From Fonsecaea monophora (lineage: Eukaryota > Ascomycota > Eurotiomycetes > Chaetothyriales > Herpotrichiellaceae), in the NCBI RefSeq assembly GCF_001642475.1, contig NW_019174065.1, forward strand, positions 1 to 64,000: 64,000 bases of DNA, in the 5' to 3' direction. The notes below the pieces were generated by a model that saw only the letters and a list, made by a program, of their open reading frames with translations, searched no databases and was not told the origin of the DNA. A program made the position numbers and the translations under genes. Shown here piece by piece: positions 32,405 to 41,633 of this stretch. How positions within the stretch are numbered: position 1 is the stretch's first letter; every line of letters starts with the position of its first letter.

Positions 32405-33878
32405 GAGCAGAAGAACCCTGACAGGCACGACGACGGATTAGCATTGGCGTGCGGATACATAGAGAGATGGAGGAGCTGCAGAATTTGTGGACCGGGATCG
32501 ATGATTGAGGTTAGCCCGTGTTGGACGTACACGAGTGTTTTGCTGCAATGTGTTTAGAGCCATGTAGACTCGTTGATAAGGGAGAGTAGACGAATAGAAT
32601 GTGACGGTTGCGCAGGTATCTGGACCACTCATTTCCCTCATCAACCTCTTCTCTTCTTGCCGTCTGGTAGTCATTTCCATACGCAATACACTATAATCCC
32701 ACGACATCTGCAATCTAAGGCCTATGATGAGGGAGACAGATGAAAGCGCCAACCATGATTCGTCGATGGCGAACCACAGACCAAGAAAACCAAGCGCCGT
32801 CTCCATCGAAACTATCAAACTATCAACCGACAACCCTGCATGAACTGAACCTCTCAGCATTCACTGCTTTCGCCCCGCCGATCCCTCCTCCTCCTCCTCC
32901 TCCGCCCCCGCCTGCTCCTCCTGCGATGCGATGTGAAGAGAATGGCACCATAATTCAAGTTTGGCACAGCACATGCTTCCTGCGCCCCAACCGCCCAAAG
33001 CCCGCTCGAAACCCATCTCCAGATCTCGTCCCATTGCGCCATTCTGAAGAGATATTCTGTCTTTTTCATCAATCCCCCTCTTGGTGGTGCAATACACTGC
33101 CCAGCTGACGAGATGCCTGGCCAATACTGGAACCCCCCGGATTCGCAACAGTCGGTTTTAACGGTTCGTGCCATCGCGCCATGGATATCCAAAATGATGT
33201 GAAATGTTCCTTTCCCTTCCTCTCTACTGGACACCGGATGCCGGCTCGCTTGATGTGTTGTTCGGAAAGGGGGGCGGAGGGGGGCCCAGCCCAGCCCAGC
33301 CCGGTCCCAGTCCGGCCCCCTCTCGTGCGAGACTGGACGCTTTGGCGCTATAGTGTTGGTGTATCTCGGCGAAAAGAAAAAAAAAACGTGAGAAGAGAAT
33401 CGAATCTCGACAGGATATGGGTTTCTGGTGACCATTTCCCGATGAACACTTGCCATTCGTCTGCGTCGTCCCCCAATCCCGGTAGGTTCGGTTCGTTTGT
33501 GGACTTGAAGACGATAAGCAGCAAATTTCACAATATCGAGAGCATATCGCATTATTCTTCCTTCACCCAATCACTTACTCCTTGGAAAGGCCTGAAGCGA
33601 GGATGAAAGAGGGACGCGGCTCAGACGGCATATCGGCACGCTCAAGGGCTCTCTACAAGGAGAAGTTCTGTGAGAAGAGTGCATTATCCAGGCCTGGGTT
33701 CTCGTGTATATGAGGACAGGGTATTTCCTCCTTCTAGTATCCTTGTTCTCTACTTCCCAATCCTCAAGTTCCTTGCCCCTGAACATCCTTCCTGACCAGG
33801 AAAGAAGAAAAGACCACCCCAGAAAGACATACCGTGTATAGAAGATCGTCTTTCTTGTTGACCTGACACCCTGCAAAC
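32405..33878. other. Intergenic region with low-complexity tracts
   Basis: Nearly 1.5 kb without a supported gene. It has a CTC/CCT triplet run at about 32884-32903, a G-rich/CCCAG-repeat segment at about 33270-33315 and a poly-A tract near 33376-33386. The last part is the leader of the TauD gene. Confidence 0.55.
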
Positions 33879-35264
33879 ATGGCACCTCCAGCAGCCGACG
33901 TTGATCTCTTCACGCACACGAGTTCTGGGCCCATCCCAGTCACCAAAGTCAACGCCCAAAGCAAGCTCAAGGAGCCTCTCAAGTACTCGGGCTCGCTGGA
34001 CCAATACAAATCATTCGATGTCACAAAGGTCATTGGCAGGGAGTTCCCAGACTTGCAACTCAGCCAGATCTTGAACGACGACACAAAGATCCGTGACTTG
34101 GCCATCCTAGGTTTGTTCCCCGAGAGCTTCCCCCACTGAGCCAGTACATACTAATGGCCCTGGCCGCAGTGTCTCAACGTGGTGTCGTCTTCTTCCGCAA
34201 CCAGGACCTCAACATCGACGATCAGAAGGTCTTGGGCCAGAAACTCGGAGAGCTCACGGGAAAGCCTGAGACGTCCAAGGTATGAATGACAACCACGCTG
34301 TTATTGCCGACCTGCTCAATAAACCTCGTCGGTGATGTATGTTCCTTGGCTAACGTCGACAATAACAGCTCCATCGCCATGCTCTGAGCAACAGCAAGCG
34401 TGGCATCGCCGTGGACGAGAATGGCAAACTGGACGACGAAGTCTCAGTCATTTCTTCCGAGCAAAACCGCAAGTTCTACAAGGACCGCTTCACCGCCAAG
34501 TCCAAGGTGCTCGCCAGCGAAGGATGGCATGCCGAGTAAGTCGACACCGTCCTTGAGGTGCTCTCTTGGGGGGAAAGTTCCATGACTAACCCGTCCTTAG
34601 CATCACCTTTGAGCGCATCCCATCGGACTACGCCATCCTCAAGATCATCAAGAAGCCTGAAGACGCCGGCGGCGACACGCTGTGGGCGTCGGGCTACGAG
34701 GCGTACGACCGCTTGTCACCCGAGTTCCAGAAGCTGGCCGAGGGGTTGACGGCGACGCACCACCAGCCCAACTTTGTCAAGGTGGCAAAGGAGTTTGGCG
34801 AGGACCTGATTGAGCAGGACCGCGGCGCGCCCGAGAACACGGGTCTCGACTTTACCGCGTCCCAGTAAGTTCCTCATCCCCCATCAACAAATCACCATTG
34901 TGTATGTCCCTCTTTGGCTAAACTTGTCCACAGCCCCGTGGTGCGCACCAACCCCGTGACAGGATGGAAGAGCCTATTCGGCGCGGGCCACCAGATCGAG
35001 CATGGGTGGATCGACAAGGTGACGCCGCGCGAGAGCGAGATCCTCAAGGCCTACTTCCTGCAGCTCATCACCGACAATCACGACCTGCAGGTGCGCTTCC
35101 GCTGGAACGAGAACGACCTTGCCATCTGGGACAACCGCTCCGTCTTCCACACCGCCACAAACGACTATGAGGGCAAGCGCCAGGGTAACCGCGTCGTCTC
35201 CCTCGGCGAGCGGCCCTACTTTGACCCCAACTCGGTTTCGCGCCGACAGGCCTTGGGCATTTAG
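33879..35264 (+). CDS. TauD/TfdA-family taurine/sulfonate dioxygenase
   Basis: A five-exon gene (33879-34110, 34170-34279, 34369-34535, 34601-34864, 34934-35264) encoding 367 residues. Fungal TauD marks: VSQRGVVFFRNQDL after splice 1, and the metal pair His168-x-Asp170 in EGWHADITF, cut by an intron inside the Asp codon. The distal His330 is in SVFHTATND, and Arg344 in GNRVVSLGERP binds 2-oxoglutarate. Fungal members are typically annotated as alpha-ketoglutarate-dependent taurine or sulfonate dioxygenases and release sulfite from alkyl sulfonates. It belongs to a different subfamily from the dioxygenase at 6367-7416: low similarity, several introns versus none. Confidence 0.9.
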
Positions 35265-35928
35265 AAAGAAAATCCCGCCTAGAAATAGGGAAACAAAAGG
35301 GTGTGGGGAGGGCTGAGGGAGATTTAAGACATGACATGACAAGACAAGATAAGATATGCACTGACTGCAATCCTCTGCCAAAGAGACAGGCAGAAGTGGT
35401 AGATCAGATCGTGTTGTTCTGATCGCTCCGTCACAACTACAATAGAAGCAAGCGGATAGGTGTAGATATGTACCTCGTACGTCGGGTAGACAGACAAAAT
35501 CATACCTCTGGCCTAAAAAAAAAAAGCACAGCCACCCATACATACAGAGCACGCCATCATTTGAAACCGCCCCTGCCCTTCTTCCTCATTCGCTGGGATA
35601 CTTCCGATAACGCAGAAACTCAGAGCTCAGTTCTGCACTTCGATACATCTATCGTATCGATCGCTGACGAGTGAGAGGGGGGTGTATGTGCCTCGTAAGA
35701 AAATACATGGTTTCCTTACCTCGTGCCGAGAGGGACATTGGAGAAAACCACAGCTTTTGGAAGGAATAGTTAGCACGGGGGAGAAAGCCTGGTAGGATGA
35801 TGGACGCAGAGCGAGAGAGAGAGGGAAAGAGATGTACAGCGTCTTTGCTACACATTACTGTCCAGCCCGCTAGGTTCCTATACAAGGCCATGCCCTCGCC
35901 CGTGCATGCCATGCACGCCTATACGGTC
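35265..35928. other. Convergent intergenic region (accessory/core boundary)
   Basis: Between the stops of the TauD and UTP3 genes. A poly-A tract is near 35516-35525. No gene seen. It marks the switch from catabolic to housekeeping genes. Confidence 0.5.
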
Positions 35929-37731
35929 TCACAATTTGATGCTCTTGACCAAGTTGGCCTTGATGCCCGTGGCCTCGCCGCCGTAGCCACCTCGTCCTTC
36001 GCCACCCTTGTACACTTGTCGAACGGACGCCAGCTTCTTCATCTTCTCGTCAAACTTCTTGCGCTTCTTGACGCGCGGGTTGCGCACCTCCTTCTTCCGC
36101 TTGGGGGCTAGGCCTTTATTCTTCTCGATCGCGTACGTGATCTTGCGCTTGCCGTCCGGGCCAACCACCTCTTCTGCCTCTTCGCGCACCTGGCCGCCTA
36201 GGCGGGCGGCTTCGGCGTAGGCCTCTGCTCGGGCGCGCTTGGCCGCTTTCTTCTGCTGCGCGTTGGTGACCAGCATGTCGTAGTACTCGTTGGCCTCGTC
36301 GTTGATTTTCCGGCCGACTTCGACGTCACTACTACCATCGTCGTCGTCATGGTCCTGATCGTCAAGGACCTCCCGCTCGTTCGCGGTCGCTCGGCCTCTC
36401 TGCTCGGCCTCGCGCATCAGCCGTTCCTGTTTATCTCGGAGGCGCTCTTTGTAAGGCAGATCGTCGTCACCGCCGGCCTGTCGCGACGCCGCGCCTCGTT
36501 TATTGGCTTTCTGCACAATCTGCGAGGTGTAGAACCTCAGAGACTTCTTGCGTCGAGCCTTCTCCGCTGCCTCCTCTTGAGTCAGGGGATCTTCGTCTCC
36601 AAAGTCGGATTCCTCATCTTCTTCTTTCGTCGATTTCCGCAGTGACGACGATAGTAGTTCTTGCAATTCATTTTTCTTTGGTTTCTTGACCTTTTTCGAC
36701 TTCTTGATGCTCGTCTCTTGAATCTCGGGGGCGGAGAGTGGCTCCAGAGATGCCTGCTTTGTCTTTGTCTTTGACTTCGACTTCTTTTTCGCCGGTTGTC
36801 GTAAAATCTCCCTAGGTTCATCCTGTGACACAACGGCTGGTGGTTCCAATTCAACGGGTTCTATTGGCTGCAGGGATTCAGCTTCCTGCCACAGCTGGCG
36901 ACAGCGGACAAGGTTCGACATCACAGGATGGTCTCGGAGCTCTGCGGGGGCCAGCGCCATGCCTGTCTTGGTGGAAGTCAGTAGAGCAAGATACATGGCC
37001 ACTGCCCCGAGGTACGCAGACACGGCTCGAAATTTTGTCAGCGTGACACCGCCATCGTTTTGTCCTTCGATCTCGGCTTCCTTCTTCAGTGACCGGTACG
37101 TGTCTTGTAAGGAGAGAAAGTCTTCCGTCAGTGGCTCGAACTCTGGGTATCTCGATTTCAGAATTTTAATCCGTTCGTCGACACTCGCATCCTCAGGGAT
37201 GTGGAGTTCAGGCAGTTTCTCCACCGCTGTCCGTTTCTCTTGAGACTGCTTATTGTCGCCGACCCAAGCACTCTCGTCGAATCCAAAATCTGCCTCGGTC
37301 ATGGCCTTGAGTTGTTTCAGCTGCAGCCTCCGGGCCTCTTGTTCTTCCTCCAACGCATCGGCTTCAGTCTCGATCACATCAGCATTGTAATAGTCGGCCT
37401 TGGATGTCCCCCAGTTGCCATCATCTCCTTCTTCTTCTTCCTCTCCATCATCTTCAACCTGGCCAGTGCTTCCCTCGTCATCATCTTCGGACTCGTCTTC
37501 ACTCGCCGGCTCCTGGTAGACCTCCTCGTCCGACGGCTCCAGGTCGCGCTCTTGGTCTTGTAGCCTCCTCCTCCTCTTCGCAGCAGGTGCCTCATCGAGC
37601 AGCACCTTGTCTCTCCCCGCGAAAAACTCGTCTTCCGAGTCGTCAAAGGTTTCTTCGGCGCCATAGCGATCATTTTGTCCCCGTGGGGTGGAGGTTTGCA
37701 CCGTGCGTGCAGCCTTTCTTTTTTTGGCCAT
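35929..37731 (-). CDS. UTP3: UTP3/SAS10 small-subunit processome protein
   Basis: An intronless 600-residue nucleolar protein of the SAS10/UTP3 family, part of the U3 snoRNP (SSU processome) that processes 18S pre-rRNA. Very acidic N-terminal third (runs of D/E such as SEDESEDDDEG), then a Sas10/Utp3/C1D domain at about residues 170-290 (TYRSLKKEAE, then FRAVSAYLGAVAMYLALL). A long charged coiled-coil region follows, and the strongly conserved SAS10 C-terminal domain closes the protein (KITYAIEKNKGLAPKRKKE, NPRVKKRKKFDEKMKKLAS, then YGGEATGIKANLVKSIKL). The start at 37731 (MAKKRKA) is the first ATG and gives the normal length. Confidence 0.96.
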   Translation of the reverse strand: MAKKRKAARTVQTSTPRGQNDRYGAEETFDDSEDEFFAGRDKVLLDEAPAAKRRRRLQDQERDLEPSDEEVYQEPASEDESEDDDEGSTGQVEDDGEEEEEGDDGNWGTSKADYYNADVIETEADALEEEQEARRLQLKQLKAMTEADFGFDESAWVGDNKQSQEKRTAVEKLPELHIPEDASVDERIKILKSRYPEFEPLTEDFLSLQDTYRSLKKEAEIEGQNDGGVTLTKFRAVSAYLGAVAMYLALLTSTKTGMALAPAELRDHPVMSNLVRCRQLWQEAESLQPIEPVELEPPAVVSQDEPREILRQPAKKKSKSKTKTKQASLEPLSAPEIQETSIKKSKKVKKPKKNELQELLSSSLRKSTKEEDEESDFGDEDPLTQEEAAEKARRKKSLRFYTSQIVQKANKRGAASRQAGGDDDLPYKERLRDKQERLMREAEQRGRATANEREVLDDQDHDDDDGSSDVEVGRKINDEANEYYDMLVTNAQQKKAAKRARAEAYAEAARLGGQVREEAEEVVGPDGKRKITYAIEKNKGLAPKRKKEVRNPRVKKRKKFDEKMKKLASVRQVYKGGEGRGGYGGEATGIKANLVKSIKL

Positions 37732-38411
37732 CTTGAAGGAGTACGCAAATAGGGTCTTCCCTTCCGCGCATCAGTAACCGTATGTAATAAGTTCCTGCTG
37801 CTCACCCATATGCTATGGCCGACAACTTGCAGATTGAAACTTTTTTTTGGAGACGCAGGCTTGGCGTCCAAAAACTGGGGTGACGTAGATCCGCCAAGCC
37901 GCACCTCGGACACCCACCCACCCAACCTATGCCGCTTTTGAATACTACTCGCCTCTTCTTCTCATTTCTATATTGCACTTAATACCGTAAGAGAAGGGCG
38001 AGACTCTTACCCAGTATCTCAGGAGGCTCTATACTGCCTCTTCTACCGAGTATTCTTACTGGCAATCTACTGGGAGTCCCTAGCAGTTAAGACACTTTAT
38101 GCGCAGGGGAATATGTGTTTTAATCCTCGAGCGACGAGAGCTGATACCACTTCCTTCCCGAGATGGCTACGCACGTTTTAGATCAATTTTCACTCTCTGG
38201 GGACCTAATATTGTATCCTTTGGCGTAGAGATGCTGCTGTCGGTGACTACGGTTTGTGAGAGACCTCTGGGTGCTGAGTGGAGGAACTCAGCAAGACGCA
38301 TACCTGCCTACGAATAAGTCAACCAAAGTCCCCCGCCTGCCCCCTGCTTGTACAACCTGATCGGTTCGATCACCGCGAGAATCATCGATTCTTTGGCTGC
38401 TGAAATTTTCC
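37732..38411. other. Divergent promoter region
   Basis: Upstream of UTP3 (minus) and the DUF7770 gene (plus). A poly-T run is at about 37839-37848. No gene recognised. Confidence 0.45.
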
Positions 38412-39063
38412 ATGGCAAATGCATGGGCGACTTTCGTGCTCTGGTGTTTGAGAAATTATAGCCCAGGTGGCCAAAACTTTGTCCCATGTGTAATGACCAC
38501 CATGTCTACCATTGTGTCGCCTGATACCCTCGAGATTGATTCTCGGCCGGTTGAGATTGTCCGAGTGGTTGTACACACCTCAGGACCTGCCGGTCCGACC
38601 ACTAGCGACAATCACTGGTCCATATCTCTCGTTCTTGTCGGCAGTCAAGGATCAATTCGAATCAACATGAGAGCCGAGCCGGGCTTCATCGACGGCATTC
38701 TGGAGTGGACACAACAGCTTTATCTGCTCAGTACCTCGGCCATTCGAAAATGGGATTTCCCGCGGGCAAAATTCTTCAGAGTTTGTGATATTGCAAATCA
38801 CATTCGTGACGCTCGTCGCTTTCGATATGACATGTCGGGCGGCGGCTCCGGATGCCGTTACTGGGTGTAAGCGCTTTACAAATCTTCCTTTGGGATCAAA
38901 GAGGCTTGCTGACATCAATAGGTGGGTGATGGTGTGTGACATGGTCGAACACGGCTGGATTACATCGACATCAACCACCATTTTATGGCCTGACCTCCAT
39001 TTTCGTTATCACACAACTCAAGATCGCAAACCGCTGCCGATGGTCCAAGGCACATTTCACTGA
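38412..39063 (+). CDS. DUF7770-like fungal protein
   Basis: Two exons, 38412-38866 and 38922-39063, encode up to 198 residues. The core reads RPVEIVRVVVHTSGPAGPTT, then DNHWSISLVL, then SIRINMRAEPG, an IRKWDFP strand, and the block DMSGGGSGCRYW just before the intron. This pattern matches the fungus-restricted DUF7770 family as I remember it; function is unknown. Splicing with donor GTAAGC joins RYWV to WVMVCDMVEHGW and ends at GTFH. The ATG at 38412 opens the frame, but ATGs at 38493 or 38502 start nearer to the conserved part. Such genes are often multi-copy in filamentous fungi. Confidence 0.72.
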
Positions 39064-39284
39064 CACTCTTCTCCTAAAGAAAGCTCTTGACTACTCCTCT
39101 GTCATGTTTAGACGAAACGAGAAGCCACCCTCTCCCCCAGTTCGGCTCAATTTTGCGCACTCTCGCTCAAATACTCCTTCAGCCAATTGGTCGGTAAAGG
39201 CGGTAGTGGGGGAAGAGTCACAGGTGCAGAACCGCGGATACCAGCACCATATAAGTCTTTGTAGTAATTGGTTTTTGAACTAGA

Positions 39285-40091
39285 TTATGAGATTAGTGTA
39301 GAACCAGCGAAACGGGGAAACATTCCATACAATGAGAATCGCTGATCGTTCCTCCACGCTTTCATGATCAAACCGCATTGGTAATCTTCGTCCGGCGAAA
39401 TCTGGACGTTAAGCACAACCTGCCAGCTTGCTGATTCGGGCTTAATGAGATGGGAGCACCTCTCGAAGATCCGAGGGAAGAAACCGGCGGTAGCCCAGTC
39501 CAGAACACATGGCGGCTGGTCTTGAGCCCAGAGAATGTTTCGGAGGAAAAGGTCGAGATGGCATAAGACCAAGTCAGAATCCGCGAGCGTTACCCTCGTA
39601 CCTGGATCTAGAAGTCTCTCACTGAACCACGCTTCGAGTTCCTGAATTGTTCTGAAAGTCGGGGGTTCGGATTCACCAAAGAGGAGGGCCGTCAGCGGAC
39701 CGCCCCCGAGTGAACCTGGGTTTGATGATTTTATGCTTGCAAAATGGTCCAGGATGGCCGACAACTGGTGGATCTCAGAGTCGTCTGATAGGGACTCTTT
39801 CACTATCCCTTCCATAAACTCCATCACCAGGTATCCTCGACGATCAGAATCGTCCTGGAAGAAAGTATACACTTTCGGGACACGCACAATCTTTCGATCG
39901 AGAAGATCATATGCCCTCTGCTGGTTTGCTGCCTCATCCTGGGTGAGACCGACGCCATACTTGACGGCAACCGTTGCACTGAGCTGGAGAACTCTGTTGC
40001 CGTACGGCGCTCCACCAATGTGCTCCTCTGGGAAAGCAGCGGTCGAACAGCGCTTGATTATTTCAGCTTGAGAGAAGGGACATCCTTCCAT
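39285..40091 (-). CDS. Aminoglycoside-phosphotransferase-type (APH) kinase-like protein
   Basis: A 268-residue protein of the APH/choline-kinase fold, starting at ATG 40091. Lys44 in VAVKYG is the likely ATP-binding residue. The catalytic loop is LCHLDLFLRN with His178-x-Asp180 and Asn185, and the magnesium site is VLDWATAG with Asp198. Fungal APH-like proteins carry out small-molecule or unknown phosphorylation and are not drug-resistance genes. The frame stays open 15 codons upstream to a TTG, and a TTCAG acceptor lies there, so a missed short first exon is possible. It is convergent with the DUF7770 gene. Confidence 0.8.
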   Translation of the reverse strand: MEGCPFSQAEIIKRCSTAAFPEEHIGGAPYGNRVLQLSATVAVKYGVGLTQDEAANQQRAYDLLDRKIVRVPKVYTFFQDDSDRRGYLVMEFMEGIVKESLSDDSEIHQLSAILDHFASIKSSNPGSLGGGPLTALLFGESEPPTFRTIQELEAWFSERLLDPGTRVTLADSDLVLCHLDLFLRNILWAQDQPPCVLDWATAGFFPRIFERCSHLIKPESASWQVVLNVQISPDEDYQCGLIMKAWRNDQRFSLYGMFPRFAGSTLIS

Positions 40092-40504
40092 GGGATGGGG
40101 TATTTCAAGAACTTCTCTCGAGAAGCCTGAAGACAAATGATAGTGCCGGTTGGCTGGCTGCTGCTTGATGAGGTAAACAAAAGATGATGTCGTTGAACAT
40201 TCGGAAGGGCCATGTGCCGACCTCGGCCACTACTTCACCGAGGAGATGCACGAAGAGACAAGATTTGGGAAGTCAAAATATGCTTTTAGCGGTCTTGACT
40301 CTTGACGTCGGTACCTGACGGCCCCTAAACCATTTTTCTCCGTTGCTCCCTAGCGTTTGCCCTAGAAACTCAGACGCAATTGGAGTAAAGGAGAAACGGC
40401 CGATGAGCACAACCAGCCGCAGGTTTCATGCTTCCAACACTCCTCTATCACCGCACTCGTGATTCGAAGCTCGAAATCTCTGCGAGGGAGACCGAGTCCC
40501 TCTG
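40092..40504. other. Divergent promoter region
   Basis: 413 bp between the APH-like gene (minus) and TSC10 (plus). Nothing coding recognised. Confidence 0.5.
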
Positions 40505-41620
40505 ATGTCTTCGGACTGGTGGTCGCAAGGAACCTCCCCGAACCTCACTGTTTCCGCCGTTATCGTCCTACTATCTACGCTGCTCGTGGCCGGAATGCTC
40601 TTCTCGTCCAAAAACCACTTCCCCGTCGAGGGGCTCACGGCCGTGGTGACCGGCGGCTCCCAAGGTCTCGGACTGGCCCTCGCGCAAGAACTTTCCGCCC
40701 GGGGCGCCAACGTGGTCATCGTCGCGCAGAACGTCCCGAAACTCGAGACCGCCGTTACGACCCTGGCGAGCCGTGCCAAAAACGCCCAGTCCCAGCGCTT
40801 CCTCTCTCTCTCCTTTGACCTCCGCGCCCCGGAGTCGGCACCCAAGATCTTGGAGGAAATCAAGACATGGAATAACGGGGAGGCGCCGGAGTTGATCTTC
40901 TGCTGCGCGGGGCACTGTTATCCGTCGTTCTTCGCGGATGCGCCTGTGGATAAACTGAAGGACCAGATGGACACGGTCTACTGGAGCAGCGCGTGGATGG
41001 CCCATGCCGCCATCAACATGTGGAAGACACCCTCTCCAAAAGCCTCAGGTGATGAGAACAAGTCGGCATCTCGACCAAAACCGACCAGGCACCTGATATT
41101 CACATGCTCTGTTCTGGCCTTGTTCCCTGTGGCAGGCTACAGCCCATATTCGCCCTGCAAAGCGGCCATGCGGGCCTTGGCCGATTCGTTGAACCAAGAG
41201 GTCGAGGTGTACAACGGATCTCGCCAGAATCCGTCCTCAGGCCCTGTGCCGGACGCTGACATGAAAGTCCACATCGTGTTTCCCATGGGCATCATCTCAC
41301 CAGGATTGGACAACGAGAACAAGATCAAACCGACCTTGACAATGCAACTCGAAAAGGACGACAAGCCGCAGCAGCCGGAGGCGATTGCCAAGATCGTGCT
41401 TCGACGTCTGGGGGCGGGCGACTTTATGATCAGCACAATGTTCCTGGGCCACTTGATGAGAGGATGTGGAATGAGCGGAAGCGTTCGCTCGAACGTGATG
41501 GATATTTTTTGGAACTGGCTGGGCTCTATCGTCATTATTTTTGTGGCTCCAGATTTCATCTCAAAGTGCAAAAATTGGGGCAAGCAGAAGGGCATGAATG
41601 CCACCACACATGCCAGTTGA
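40505..41620 (+). CDS. TSC10: 3-ketodihydrosphingosine reductase (TSC10/KDSR)
   Basis: An intronless 371-residue ER-membrane SDR. It catalyses the second step of sphingolipid synthesis, 3-ketosphinganine plus NADPH to dihydrosphingosine. An N-terminal membrane anchor (about residues 16-33) precedes TGGSQGLG at 49-56. FCCAG replaces the usual NNAG, the Ser is in FTCSVLALFPVAGYSPYSPCKAA, and Tyr and Lys come from YSPCK. This FCCAG and GYSPYSxxK combination is typical of KDSR. A C-terminal hydrophobic segment (WNWLGSIVIIFVAPDFI) gives a second membrane anchor. Its stop is 13 bp from the MSH5 stop on the other strand. Confidence 0.94.
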   Translation: MSSDWWSQGTSPNLTVSAVIVLLSTLLVAGMLFSSKNHFPVEGLTAVVTGGSQGLGLALAQELSARGANVVIVAQNVPKLETAVTTLASRAKNAQSQRFLSLSFDLRAPESAPKILEEIKTWNNGEAPELIFCCAGHCYPSFFADAPVDKLKDQMDTVYWSSAWMAHAAINMWKTPSPKASGDENKSASRPKPTRHLIFTCSVLALFPVAGYSPYSPCKAAMRALADSLNQEVEVYNGSRQNPSSGPVPDADMKVHIVFPMGIISPGLDNENKIKPTLTMQLEKDDKPQQPEAIAKIVLRRLGAGDFMISTMFLGHLMRGCGMSGSVRSNVMDIFWNWLGSIVIIFVAPDFISKCKNWGKQKGMNATTHAS

Positions 41621-41633
41621 GATCCGTGTGAGC

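Noticed and set aside
32740..33108. Proline-run ORF in the gap after the second symporter
   Set aside because: The Pro run comes from a CTC/CCT triplet repeat; the flanks have no domain and no start context.
33240..33320. G-rich and CCCAG-repeat segment as a possible structured or telomere-like sequence
   Set aside because: It is a short low-complexity stretch with no TTAGGG-type repeat and no paired partner; only noted as low complexity.
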